From: Gordionus sp. m RMFG-2023
Lineage: Eukaryota > Nematomorpha > Gordioida > Chordodea > Parachordodidae
Reading direction: 5' to 3'
DNA: 64,000 nt
Assembly: GCF_954871325.1 (NCBI RefSeq)
Contig: NC_088778.1
Span: 6,233,743 to 6,297,742, forward strand
Part shown: positions 10,434-21,669 of the stretch, piece by piece
Numbering within the stretch: position 1 is the first letter of the stretch
How the letters are laid out: each line of letters opens with the position of its first letter
Made by a program: the position numbers and the translations under genes
Notes under the pieces: generated by a model
The model's input: only the letters and a program-made list of their open reading frames with translations
Told to the model about the DNA's origin: nothing
The model's database searches: none

Positions 10434-12040
10434 CAGAGTTGTTAAACGCTACTTTTAAAAGTAGTGCAATACCGCTATCGCTATTTGTTAAAAAAAGTAG
10501 CGTGCTACCGCTATCGCTATTTGTCAAAAAAAGTAGCGTGCTACCGCTATCGCTATTTGTCAAAAAAAGTAGCTCTTTATTAGCTACTATTCTTTAAAAG
10601 TAGCTTTAGCTACTTTTAAAGCTACTTTTTATAAAAAATTTTACAAACAAATTTTTTATTTTTTGCTTATGTTATTGTATAGTAAATATATAAAAGTCAA
10701 CATTTATAAATATTAAAATATAGTTAGTTTTGATTATAAAAAAATTTATGTAATAAAAATAAATATTTATGGTAATTTGTTGCATTTTAATAATAAAATC
10801 ATTTCAATATTATCATCCCCAAGTCTAGAGCGACGATTAGAAAGTATAAGTTTTGCCTTATTAAATAATCTCTCGACACTAGCACTTGAGGGTAAGGGCG
10901 TATTTAATCTTATATACATATTTTTTAATATAAAATAGATTATCAATAATTTTATTTGCAAGTACATCGTATGTCTGGCATCCTATTATCATTTTGAGGG
11001 CTAATGCCACAGGTCTTCTTTTTAAAGTTCTAGGGTCTAGCCAATGGCCTGTGATTCCCAAATAAGTTATATTTATTCAGATCAATTTATAAATATAAAT
11101 AAGTTTTTACCTTCTGTTATGTGTTCAACTATCTCCCGTGGTACATATATATATGATATCTCTGATATCTCTACTATTAGAGCATCTTTCATCATTTTAA
11201 AGTTATCTGCTATTTTATTCATTAGTGTCTGGCGGCATAAAATTGTTGTACCAGGGGATAGAGTTTTAATCATCATAGTAAATGATGGATTATCAATTAA
11301 GGACATTGGCTGAACTGTATAAATTATAATATCAACAATAATATCAGCCAATTTCTGAGAAATATTGTCATTTGCATTATTAATTAATTTGGTTTGAATT
11401 GAATTAGTCTTTTTGGATGTAGAGTCGCCTATACCAAAATTATTTAGATGTTTCTCCATTTCCTTAAAACTCATGAACAGTCTTATAAAATAAATATTAT
11501 TAGAATGTAAAAATGACAATTTACCTTTAGGTGTTGAGGTTATAGCTACTGGATTGATTTGAGGAAATATTTTTTTTACATTTTAAGCAAATAAATTTGA
11601 AACCAGTTTTGGTTATATATTTATTTTAAAAAATTTTCAAATCTAGGGAATGGGAAATTTGTATTATAGCTATTAAGAACATTTTCTTCCATGGTATCTT
11701 CCATTTCATTAATATCATTGTCTGAATCACTTTCAACGATTTGGATATCCATAGGCGATGACATTTTAAATTATTAACACGTGATTTAGGTTTATAATAC
11801 AAATGAAAATATAAATTACAAATTGAAATTATATTTTAATTTCAAAATTAAATAATAAATCATAAAAATTATAATTAATTATGAGATTATATTTAAATTT
11901 TCATGTTTATACTTACCTTCATTTTATTTTTAAAAAGTAGCGAAGTATACAAAAAAAGTAGCCGCTATTAGCTATAGCTACCAAAAAAGTTAGCGCGCTA
12001 ATTAGCGCGATAGAAGTAGCGCGCTACTTTAACAACTCTA
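10434..12040 (-). mobile_element. hAT transposon remnant with perfect 8-bp TSD
   Basis: The left end CAGAGTTGTTAAA and the right end (reverse complement TAGAGTTGTTAAA) form terminal inverted repeats. Identical octamers GTGCCAAC flank them at 10426-10433 and 12041-12048. Just inside each end are repeated GTAGCG/CGCTAC blocks (for example TAGCGTGCTACCGCTATCGC at the left), typical hAT subterminal transposase-binding arrays. It carries an internally deleted transposase gene on the minus strand. Confidence 0.9.
10767..11764 (-). pseudogene. hAT transposase, internally deleted
   Basis: Reading the minus strand from ATG at 11764: an acidic N-terminus; a BED-like zinc-finger half (FICLKCKKNISSN, about 11600-11560); an alpha-helical block (11519-11082) with QPMSLIDNPSFTMMIKTLSP, standard for hAT; a TGHWLDPRTLKRRPVALAL block (about 11050); then directly the C-terminal dimerisation motif SSASVERLFNKAKLILSNRR (about 10900). 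Roughly 300 residues that normally lie between the last two blocks, including most of the RNase H-like core and the Trp insertion domain, are missing, and the junction also changes frame. It cannot be catalytic alone. Confidence 0.8.
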
Positions 12041-12990
12041 GTGCCAACTATGCAAATTAGCTATTCTCAACCATAATTATTCTTTTTCCTTATCGATCAT
12101 ATTTTACAGAAGAGAATCTTAAGAATTTTATAAAGGTATTTTTTTTTAGAAGAAAATATATTATACGAGATAAATGTACTGTTTTATTTGCTGTAATAAA
12201 ATCTAAAAATAAATGTTTAGATTATAATAATAACAATTTTTTTAAGATGTGATTTGTCTAAGCATAATTCTAATAAGTTTGAATTCGAAAGTTAGACATA
12301 TTTTAAAGGTTCACACCAAACTGAAAATTAATTTTGCACAAATCGAACCTAAACCTAACCAATTGTGTATGCAGGGTTATGATAGTTTAATACATATCAT
12401 AACAACATGAGGTGCATTTGTCAAAAATGTCTCCCCTTATTTCTATTTAGATATTAAAATCTTAACTATATATAGAATTGGAAAATAAAATTTTAAATTT
12501 AACTTCACTTTTCTTATGTCAATTTCTTATTATTGCTGCGAAATACCATGTGGTAAAATGGGTTATTAAAATAACAATGCCGGAGCAGAGTTGATATATA
12601 TTAGATATAGGCGAATGCCTGAATTTGACTAGAATTTGGCTTTAAGTTAATGCTAAATTTCACAATTTTTCAAATTTGTTTTAAAATATATATTATTTAT
12701 CTCATCTGATTGATTTCTATAAATCACATATATGTGAGGTAGGGTTAGCTCCAAAATATATTTAAATAGTGTATATATATGGTGATTAAAATAGATTTTT
12801 AGTATAAGACTATTTAACGGCACCTATTTCCATAACAATAGCCTTAATTTTTCGTAAATTTATATAAGAATTCAATTTAGAAAAACTTTACTACTAATAA
12901 TAATAGATTGTATATATAAATGTATTTAAAATTCTTTAACATCATATTTTTAAAACCTTTATTATCAAAATTATGAAAAATTAAATTCAG

Positions 12991-14278
12991 ACATAAGATC
13001 GAGTATTATTTACACCGCTATCACGGAGTTTAACTTATCAAATGATGGAAAAAATTACGTGTTTTCACCTTACGCCATCAAATTATTAATATCTTTCATG
13101 TTAAAGGGTGAAAGAAATCGAGCAATTTCCTCGGTATCTTCTCGTAATGATGATATCTCATCGCACTTCAACTTGACGACTATAAATAGAATCAAGAACA
13201 AAATGTCACAAGTCGCTTTAAAATCCTCTATAAAAAAAAGAAACATAGACCCGCAAAGATTGAAGAATAGGCAATCCATCTCAAAGAAATCCCTCAGTGA
13301 TATAAGATTGACAATCTTTCAAATCGTGGCCATTTCCGAGGCACGAGGATTTGTAGAGGACAGTTGGAAAAAGGAATATTCTATGAATGTAGTGAATGTG
13401 AGTTGCCCAACCACATCGAAACAATACGATAATAAGAATAATGATAAAATATATGAAATGATCAATGATGTATTCAAGAACGCATCCAAACGAAAAATTA
13501 TAGACGTCATTCCTAAAGAAGCCATTTGCAAACAACAACATGGCAACTCATCCTCTATGCTAACGATGGGCAGCGGTGTTCATATAAAACTTTTTTGGGA
13601 TAGCGAGTAATTTTTTAAATATTTTTTTAAAGATGAATTATATATATATATTATATTCAAAATATAATGTTTAGGGTGGTAAGTAGTTCAAGACTTCCAT
13701 TTTACGTTCTTGGGCCTGACATTTCCGAAAAAACGAAAATAGATGATTCTGATTACATTCAAAAGAAAATGAATATGAAGAAAAGGAAAATCTTAGCTAG
13801 AAAAAGTTATTATGCTCCTCTCAGAATGTCGATATTAGAGATTTTCCCTAAAGTCAAAGTTCAAAATACAAATGAACCACCCAGAGCAAAAAGAAGAAAA
13901 TCATCACTCCGACCTTACAGTATTAAAGATAATAAAATTTCGAAATACGATAGTAATGATACGATGTTTAATAAGCAAAGGCTATTATCTTTAGACGATC
14001 AAAAATATAAGGGTAATTTTTCGCAGGACGATAAAGTTCTCTCTGTCTTTTTCTTAGTGCCAGATTACGAGATGACAATCAGTGAAATCGAAAAAAAATT
14101 TGATGGCAACATTAAATTATTGCATGAATTTTTAAGCAATCACCAGAATGCCCAGGTTAACAAATCTAACAATGGTATAATATACATGAACGTTACTTTT
14201 CCTACCACGCTACATTCGCATCTCAGAACATCTATAAAATCAATCATTAATAACAAGTTTTTTTCAGTTACAATTTGA
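12991..14278 (+). CDS. diverged serpin-fold protein, two exons seen
   Basis: Exon A (12991-13606) follows a TTCAG acceptor and contains NYVFSPYAIKLLISFM, the serpin NxxFSPxSI block. It then has an ARGFVEDSWKKEY segment and KRKIIDVIPKEA, matching the serpin 'T.gKI.dli' region. A 68-bp GT-AG intron (13607-13674) joins in phase to exon B (13675-14278), which has a serpin-like strand/helix pair (SVFFLVPDYEMTISEIEKKF). The frame ends about where the reactive-centre loop should begin, and no loop or FxxDHPFLF C-terminus is seen, so either a further exon is missed or inhibitory function is lost. A basic insert of about 60 residues (near KRRKSS) is unusual. An upstream exon with the initiator Met is not identified. 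Confidence 0.6.
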
Positions 14279-14599
14279 AATTCATATTTATATTTTTTTT
14301 TAACTAGTCCTGATAAGAGGGGTTAAAGTGGAAAAGGTAGGTAAGACTATTTAAAAGTATAAGATTTTAAGATATAGCTAACCTATACCAGCCTCCATTC
14401 CCAAAGAATAGAAAAAATTAAAATTCAAGCCATTTTAACAAAATTCTACATTTATCTTTAAAATTATATTTCAAAATATAAATTATAAGCATTATACTGT
14501 AAGTAAATATCTATTTATTTTTATAATAAATGTAAGAATCAATGATATTTATGATATTAATATGTAAATTTAAATAAGATAAGTATCTTTAATTTCTCT

Positions 14600-15322
14600 T
14601 CCAAAAACGAAAATAAATGATTCTGATTACATTCAAAAGAAAATGAATGTGAAGAAAAGGAAAATCTTAGCTAGAAAAAGTTTTTATGCTCCTCTCAGAA
14701 TGTGGATATTAGAGATTTTCCCTAAAGTCAAAGTTCAAAATGCAAATGAACCACCCAGAGCAAAAGATATCTCTTTATTTTTTTAGTGCCAGATTTTAAG
14801 GTGACAAGCAGGGAAATCGAAAACAACATTACATTGGAGAAAATTTTATATAATCACGAGATTGCTCAAGGTAACAAATCTAACTATGGCGAAAGATACA
14901 CGAACGTTATTTTTTTTAACGAGCTACACTTGCATCACAGAGCATCTATAAAATCAATCATTAATGACAAGTTTCTTCTGTTATAAATTTATTTTACTAT
15001 TCCTGACAAGAGGGGTTGAAATACATGAAATAGGCAAATTTGGTAGAAGAGGGACAGTAGTGGGAAGAGAAGGATAAATTAGAGTAGAGGATTTTAATGG
15101 ATAGCACTATAAAAAAAATGGAAAAGATTAAAATTCAAGCCATTTTAACAGAATTCTACATATTGTATTTCATCTTTAAAATTATATTTTATAATATTAA
15201 TTATAAGCATTATACATTGAAAATAAATATCTATTTATTTTTAAATAATAAATCTAAGAGTCAAGAATATCTAACACATTAATAAGTTAATTTAAATAAG
15301 ATAAGTATCTCTAATTTCTTTT
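14600..15322 (+). pseudogene. tandem partial copy of the serpin-like exon B
   Basis: 14607-14765 and 14766-14985 match the beginning and end of exon B (13728-13890 and about 14040-14275) but skip the middle. The following 3' flank (14986-15322) repeats 14280-14600. The copy lacks exon A and the frame is broken, so only the open piece 14786-14986 remains. It arose as a tandem duplication of roughly 0.87 kb followed by an internal deletion. Confidence 0.7.
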
Positions 15323-15674
15323 GAAATTGTTGAAGATTATATTGGTGCTGTTACGATAAATCTTTTATCATGTTAATGCTATGCACAATCTGGCATATGA
15401 ATATATTTGAAAGTTTTATATGATATGAATAGAAATATCTTATTTTACATACTACCAGCTATGCGCAGCGCATTTAAAAACGAATAAAGCTTAACCAGTA
15501 TAAATTGAATATAATCCAGAGTCGTTAATATATTACATGTTTTTGTGTATAAAGTCATTTAAAATATAATCCTAAATATTAGATTACATTTTTGTTTTTA
15601 ATTTATTAATTTTTTTCAAAAACCTGAATAAAAAAAAATTTAAGTATATATTCAAAAAAAAAAAAATTTTGTTT

Positions 15675-16440
15675 CAATATAACACATAGATTATTGATTT
15701 ATATTTCTTTATACTCAAAAATATATCTTTTTTAATGTCTTAGATGTGATTTTTATAATTCTTATGGTTTTTTGGCGAAACGTGCCATATCAGGATAATT
15801 TTATAAAAGATGAACGTAGGTAAAAAAATATATATAAAAATACATCTTTATACCAAAAATAGGGTTTCTATGCTTAGGGTTAAATAATTAGCGATAACAT
15901 TGTTATCCCTTCAATCGCTTTACTCCGGCCTCCTTACCCTTAAAACTGTAAAAAGTAATAAATTTTGTAACCAATACACCAAAATCTATTCTTTCTATTG
16001 AATTCTTGCAGTTTATTTTTTAACCAATAGAAGAAGAAAAAAGGATTTGATTCTTTCCGTCTGTCAAATCCTCTTTTTTTTCTATTGGTTGAAGTAAAAT
16101 ATTAAAAACTGGTGGAATCGATTATTAGGTGTGTTGATATTTTTAAATTTATTAATTTTGTCGGTTTTAAGGGTGGGAAGACCGGAGTAAAGCGATAGAA
16201 AGGATAAAAATGTTATCGCGTATAATTTTTTAACCCGAGCATAGAAACCCTATATATGCTCTGAAGATGAATCCTTATATATAATTTTTTACTTATGTTC
16301 ATCTTTTGTAAAATTATATAGATATCGCATATTTCGCCCAAAACCGTTTATTACCCAAAAATTAAAAATCACATATGACATATAAAAAAATATATTTTTG
16401 AGCATAAAGAAACATAAATCAATAATTTATGTGTTATATT
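15675..16440. repeat. 766-bp imperfect palindrome (foldback or MITE-like element)
   Basis: The outer blocks AATATAACACATA (15675) and TATGTGTTATATT (ending 16440) are inverted copies. Matching continues almost to the centre near 16056, where AACCAATAG (16022) faces CTATTGGTT (16090). Internal mirrored blocks include ATAGGGTTTCTATGCT, GCGATAACA, TCGCTTTACTCCGG and AAAAGATGAAC. Arms are about 370-380 bp with clear but imperfect identity. No convincing target duplication or reading frame was found. Confidence 0.85.
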
Positions 16441-16487
16441 AAATAAAAGTTATGAATAGTCTTAAAGATAAAGAATAATTGAAATTT

Positions 16488-16940
16488 ATCACAGAGACCT
16501 TTGGGTCGGGTCGGCCTGTGTCAAATAAACCTAAGGGCTAAATATGGACCGAACATTATATTTTCTATCAGGCCTAGGCCGGGCCGGGCCAGGATTTTTA
16601 AATTTCTTTAGTGGGTTTGGGTTTGGGCATGGCTTGGGGCTAAAATATTTCCATTTAAATTTAGCTTTTTAAAAACAGTTGTTAACTCAAAAAAAATATC
16701 GCATCGATTTCTTCTAATGATAATAAATTTTAGTATCTCAAAACAAAAAGAATGGCTAAATACACTGAATTATTGTTTACATAATTTAAATTTTCAGATA
16801 TAGGCTTGGGAGTAATTTTGAAACTTATTTTGGGCTTGGGATATTTTTTTAATATTAAATATGGGCCGGGCCTATAATTTAATTGGAGGTTTGGGCTGGG
16901 CCTGATCAAAAAATCCAGGCCCAGGAAGGTCTCTTTTGTG
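16488..16940. mobile_element. GC-rich hAT-like MITE, degraded
   Basis: The left end reads CAGAGACCTTTGGGTCGGG and the right end GGAAGGTCTCTT, an inverted pair resembling the CAGAGACCTGCAG end of the 56700 element. GGGCCGGGCC-type blocks alternate with AT-rich DNA. The flanking octamers do not match well, so the age is higher or the borders are off. The open frame at 16730-16951 is a by-product. Confidence 0.45.
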
Positions 16941-17099
16941 TGATGTGACAAAAACGGGCGTGAAAATGTGTGATTTTTGATAAGTTAATTACAACCTCCA
17001 ATTGTATCGATTAGTTTATACTTCAAAGAAATTAATAAATGTCAAAATTGATAAAATTTTGTTCAATAAAACAATAAAAATGTGTTCAAATTAATTTTA

Positions 17100-17570
17100 A
17101 ACACTACTTTACCCTGGTTTTTAATCATTTTACCCTGGGTATGGGGTAAAATCGCAAAAATGGCATATGCATCGGGTCTAATTTTTCAATCCCAGCACGC
17201 CCAAAATTTTTTTAAAACAATTTGTACGGGCCGGCCTTATCCTAAACAATTTTTTTTTTATTTGTCCAAAAAGCCCGACCCAAAATAAAATCATTTGTCA
17301 GCATGGCCCGGCCCGAATTTATTTAAATACAGAAAATTTAGTATATTTTTTTGATTGTAAAAAAAATTATTAGCGCCATGTTTCTTGCAAGAATTTTAAA
17401 GTATATCAATTTATTTGACAAAATGTAATATCATATTTAAAAATTTAGGCCCCGGCCCTGTTTAGACCTGAATTTTTTTTAAAAAAAATATTAAGCCCCA
17501 CCCAGCCCGAACCGACCGAAATTATTTTTTTAAAAATAGGGTAGGACCATGATTTGCAGATCTCCACATT
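17100..17570. repeat. GC-rich hAT-MITE relic, one end visible
   Basis: Blocks such as GGGCCGGCC, GGCCCGGCCCG and CCCAGCCCGAACCG are spaced by AT runs, as in the 2613 and 60774 elements, and a TTTGCAGATCTCCA end lies near 17562. I could not identify the opposite terminus, so borders are approximate. The open frame at 17082-17288 is not treated as a gene. Confidence 0.4.
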
Positions 17571-17686
17571 ACATAATATATTATAGCTCTCACCACTTCT
17601 TTTTATTTTGTAGGTAAGGGGAATTTTAATTACTTTATCAATATCAGACTATTTGTTTGCTTTACCTCTATTTTTTTATTGAATTT

Positions 17687-17833
17687 ATGATCAAAATATG
17701 TAAAAATTTAAATGATCCACGTAGAGTTAAATCATTCAGTTCCTATATAGATAAGCGCAAAATTATATTCGAAGGTCACCATGGAGCTCATTTAATAAGG
17801 CATATTCATAGGCATCCTTCCAAAGAACTTTAA
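17687..17833 (+). CDS. small open frame, 48 codons, unrecognised
   Basis: ATG at 17687 to TAA at 17833 encodes a basic, His-rich peptide (for example KIIFEGHHGAHLIRHIHRHP). The amino-acid composition and local base content look more protein-like than the surrounding DNA. It could instead be the last exon of a longer gene, but I found no convincing upstream exon. I recognise no family. Confidence 0.25.
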   Translation: MIKICKNLNDPRRVKSFSSYIDKRKIIFEGHHGAHLIRHIHRHPSKEL

Positions 17834-18212
17834 TCCCTAACTATAAAAAAATTAAAGAAAGAATGAAAGAAAAATCATTTTGCCATAAATATCAAAATCT
17901 AAATAATCATATTTCAACCACCCCCCTACCCCCACATGTTAAAATTTTTTCGAATAATTCAACTATTTGCGAATAGTTATATCCTCGAAAGTTATAATCT
18001 CGAATAATTTGATCGAAAAAATGAATAAAATAATTCGAATACTTGTAGTAAATTACTACGTTATAAAAATTTGAAACAAGCTAACTCCAAAGTTCTAAAT
18101 TCTCACAAAAAAAAATGAATTATAAATATGAATAAACCTTTAGGCTAAATGAGATTATATACCAATACCAAAGCATGAACTGGTGTTATATAAATTAGTT
18201 ATTATATGGAAA

Positions 18213-20260
18213 CTAGTAAATAGCCCGTCAAAAATGACGGGAAATGAAAATTTTCTTCTTACTTTTATGCATGTTACCTGTTATTTGAAAATAATATCCA
18301 ATTTTTATTCTTCTTACCCCCTCATCCCTTCAGGCCAGGTATAATCCATTAAAACTAAGTGCTATGGTTTGAGTAAAAATAAATTTAAAGCATTTACTTG
18401 ATAATACCAATATTATTTGTTAAATATTACTGATTACTTATACCTAATATTTAATATTAAAAAAAATTTTTAGGCAAAGTCAAAAGCCATATTAATTATG
18501 AAAATTCTTCCAAGCCCATTAGATCATAATAATTTTGGTAGTTGAGAACTGAAATAAAATATTTAAATAATCATAATGAATTTAAAAATACAATCAAAAT
18601 TCAGATTTTCATGGGCCTTGGTTTTTTGATCAGGTCAAGCCCAGGCCTGCAAAAAAATTTGTTTTGGGCCAATGTCTGATCTATAATTAATAATAAAAAA
18701 ATTCTCAAGCGTCCAAGCTCATAATAATTTTGAAAAATTTTCCCTAAGCCCAGCCCAATATAATTTATAAAAATATTTTCCAAGCCCAGCCCAACCCATA
18801 ATAATTTTATAAAAAAAATTTCACAAACCTGGCTAACTGATAGTAATTTTCCAAGCCTGGAGATAGGTAAATCTCTAAAAACCATATCTATTTTTTAGTC
18901 TATTTTAACCTAGCTCACTCCAACGAAGGACAACCCATTAAGACTAAGAGTGAATACTATTTTTTTGAATAAAAATATATTTAAATTAGATTTTACCTGA
19001 GGGTCATATAAATATTCTGTGTTAAATATTACACCTATGCCTAATATTAAAAAAATTCCCAAGCCAGGTCCTCGCACTAGGTTTTCTCTTACCCGCAAAT
19101 GACCATAATAATTTTGATAGTTGAGGACTGAAATAAAATATATAAAAAGTCACAATGCGTTTAAAAATACAATCAGAAAATTTTTGATCAGGCCTTGCCA
19201 TGTCTTCAAAAGAAATTTTCAGGCCAATTTCTAGTCCATATTTAAAATTAAAAAATTTACAGGAATCTTAGACTATAATAATTATGAAAAATGTTTCTCA
19301 AGCTATGTCCAAGTCCATATTAATGGTGAATAATATTTCCCAAGCCCAGGAAAACCCAAATAATTTATTTGATCCTGAAAAATAGGTCTGATGTAAGGGG
19401 CTTATAAGAATTAATTCTGACTAATTTCAAAATTATAATCAAATTAAGGGTGAATTTCTGATTTACCTATGATTCGAGCTCCTGGTATTTATATGAAATT
19501 CATGAATACATATTAAAGTACCATTCTGAAAATATGTTCATCCTAATTTAAATTTTAAACAAACCATTTTAAATTTTGATATTTCCAATACATGCTCACA
19601 GTACACATTGCAACAATTTTACCTCTTATACTCTTAAATTTTAATATATATATAAAATTTATTAATAAAGTATATTTAATACCATACACACCAACTAAAT
19701 AATTACCCTTCAACACATGGTTTTTTGATCAGTTCTGGCTGTCTGCAAAAAAATTTCAGACCAATCTATAACCCATATTTAAAATTCAAAAATCTTAGCA
19801 CCTCTATTTTAAATTTTATTTAATATGATTTCCATCACATTTTTAAATTTTGATATTTCTAATACATGCTCACAGTATACATTGAACAATTTTATCTCTT
19901 TTACTCTTAAATTTTAATATTTATATAAAATTTATTAATAAAGTATATTTAATACCATACACACAAACTAAATAATTACCCTTCAACACATTTGATCAGT
20001 TCTGACTGTCTGCAAAAAAAATTTCAGACCAATCTAATACATATTTAAAATTCAAAAATCTTAGCACCTCTATTTTAAATTTTATTCAATATGATTTCCA
20101 TCACATTTTTAATTTGATATTTCTAATACATGCTCACAGTATACATTGGACAATTTTACCTATCTTATTCTTAAATTTTAATATTTATATAAAATTTATT
20201 AATAAAGTAAAAAACTAAATAATTACCCTTCAACATCTATATAATTAATTATGTTGAAAT
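18213..20260 (-). mobile_element. Helitron-like non-autonomous element, 3' end recognisable
   Basis: On the minus strand a perfect 7-bp-stem hairpin (18241-18224; CCCGTCA, 4-nt loop, TGACGGG) is followed by a 7-nt spacer and CTAG (18216-18213), then T. This is the Helitron 3' signature: hairpin, CTRR, T of an A/T target. The body contains two tandem units of about 580 bp (about 18330-18890 and 18900-19400), then three units of about 265-275 bp. The upstream limit is uncertain; a TTCAACAT...ATGTTGAA inverted pair at 20229-20258 may mark it. No Rep/helicase coding is present. Confidence 0.5.
19545..20235. repeat. tandem repeat, about 270-bp unit, 2.5-3 copies
   Basis: The landmark CATGCTCACAGTA recurs at 19591, 19865 and 20129, and each unit carries TTTATTAATAAAGTA and (in the first two) AATTACCCTTCAACACA. 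Copies differ by scattered substitutions and a deletion in the third. They lie in the distal part of the putative Helitron. Confidence 0.75.
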
Positions 20261-20309
20261 TGGTGCATAAAATGATTGTTAATTTAAATTAAATATATAT
20301 GAAGAATTA

Positions 20310-20525
20310 TCGTAAAATAAAAAGTTAAGGGGTGCTGCGTTGAAATAACGTTTGCCTTCCAATCGTGAAGTCGCAAGTTGGAATCCCGGGGATGGCAAAA
20401 AAAATAAAAAAAATAAATATTTATTATTATCGTAAAATAAAAAGTTGATGAGTGCTGCATTGAAAGAACGTTTGCCTTTTTAATCGTGAAGTCGCAAGTT
20501 CGAATCCTGGGGATGGCAAAAAAAA
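20310..20525 (+). repeat. doublet of tRNA-like (SINE-type) units
   Basis: Two head-to-tail units of about 100 bp each begin TTATCGTAAAATAAAAAGTT, carry a B-box-like AGTTCGAATCCTGG (first copy AGTTGGAATCCCGG), end GGGGATGGC and run into an A-rich tail. A GCTGC(G/A)TTGAA segment sits where an A box belongs. The anticodon arm does not fold canonically and the acceptor ends do not pair, so these are tRNA-derived repeats rather than tRNA genes. Confidence 0.55.
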
Positions 20526-20724
20526 AATTAACATTACACTATATAGTCTCCTTAAATTTTAAATACATTAAGGAGATACGAAAACGATCATCATGTGATT
20601 ATGGAGATTATATATATTAGATTAGATTTTATTTCTACAATTTGATATATTTATTTCTAATATCCAAAAAAAAAAATTTTTTAAATACCTTCCACTCATT
20701 TCAAACAAGGTTCCACCTGTTTAG

Positions 20725-21667
20725 TATCCCCTTAAATTCCCAGAAAAATAATGTTGTTGACGACATATTTCTAAGCACTACGATAGAACTGGGGGATGAA
20801 TTACCTCAAAATGAGCAACGGAAAAATAAACGTAAATCCCGAAAGGACAATAATAAGGAAAGAAACAAAGGACACAAAAAACGGTAAGGTTGTTAAAAAA
20901 AAATATCTTAAAAAATTGGCCAGAAAATTAGATTAAATTTATTTTTATACTTTTTCAACCAAAATATAAAAACACAGGTTGTCTAACATAACTGATATAT
21001 GTGACGAGGAGATAGAGAACTGCGATAAAATTAAAGGATACAAAGATAGGCAAAGTATAATGTCAACAAGTAATGATTACTTTAGGGTAATAAAATGGTT
21101 TTATTACATGGTAGTTTATCGGCCTACTCAAGATATTCTTATTTTTGGCAGATATCTGGAACCTGAGAATTTGTGAACCATCACGCGGATAAAATAAAAT
21201 GTATAACTTACAATTTTACATGTCACAATTTTTTTACAATTTATGAATGAATTTCAGGTCATCTTTGTTTTTTTACTTACTTCTTTACAAAAAAGGAAGA
21301 AGAAAAGAAATGTATAATGATTACACTAATTATTTTAATAATAAATACATTTGTCTTTTTTTTAATCCTTAGTTTACCTAAAGAATTCTTTTAAGACCCT
21401 GTTTGCAACTATATTTCAATTGTAAAATCATCTATTATATTATATATATTTAAATGATATTATATGACTTTTTATTTAACCATTTTTTTAAAATCTTATT
21501 TTAGCGAGCAATATAGGTTAGAGTCTTGCAGGGACCCGTTTGCGGGTAAGGTTGGGCTGATGGATGGTATCAGTAATCCCGGCTCTTTGTCCGAAAAAAT
21601 ACTAGCTGTTGTATTTCCTTCCTATTCTTTCTTTCTTTTGCCTCTGATTGAATATCACATTCAATAA
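20725..21667 (+). CDS. unrecognised gene, three exons, basic linker
   Basis: Exon a (about 20725-20883) ends in a consensus donor CG|GTAAGG. Exon b (20978-21086) follows an ACACAG acceptor in matching phase. Exon c (21509-21667) can join in phase after GCGAG and ends at a stop. The chain has an acidic start, a stretch packed with Lys/Arg and Asn ending in KKR (a possible prohormone-convertase site), then a segment with Cys spaced CDEEIENC and a later SCRDPF. It might be a secreted precursor, but no signal peptide or initiator Met was found and I recognise no family. Exon c's acceptor is the weakest link. Confidence 0.3.
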
Positions 21668-21669
21668 AA

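Larger units (their letters stand above)
9840..13400. repeat. segmental duplication, copy 2, interrupted by a hAT element
   Basis: The sequence matches 7830-9400, with a hAT insertion at 10434-12040 between the two matching blocks. The pre-insertion site reads CTATTTGCAGTGCCAAC next to TATGCAAATTAG; the aligned position in copy 1 (about 8515-8545) reads straight through without the element. Confidence 0.8.

Noticed and set aside
13070-13546. Minus-strand frames opposite the serpin exon
   Set aside because: They are shadows of the plus-strand coding exon.
16484-16948. 8-bp target duplication around the 16488-16940 element
   Set aside because: The best octamer pairing matches at only four of eight positions.
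16730-19098. Open frames full of Gly/Pro/Leu (16730-16951, 17082-17288, 18601-18885, 18910-19098)
   Set aside because: They coincide with GGCCGGG/CCCAGCCC repeat blocks of MITE-like elements and have no family signatures.
20330-20525. Functional tRNA genes
   Set aside because: The B box is good, but the anticodon and acceptor stems do not pair properly, and the units have A-rich tails.
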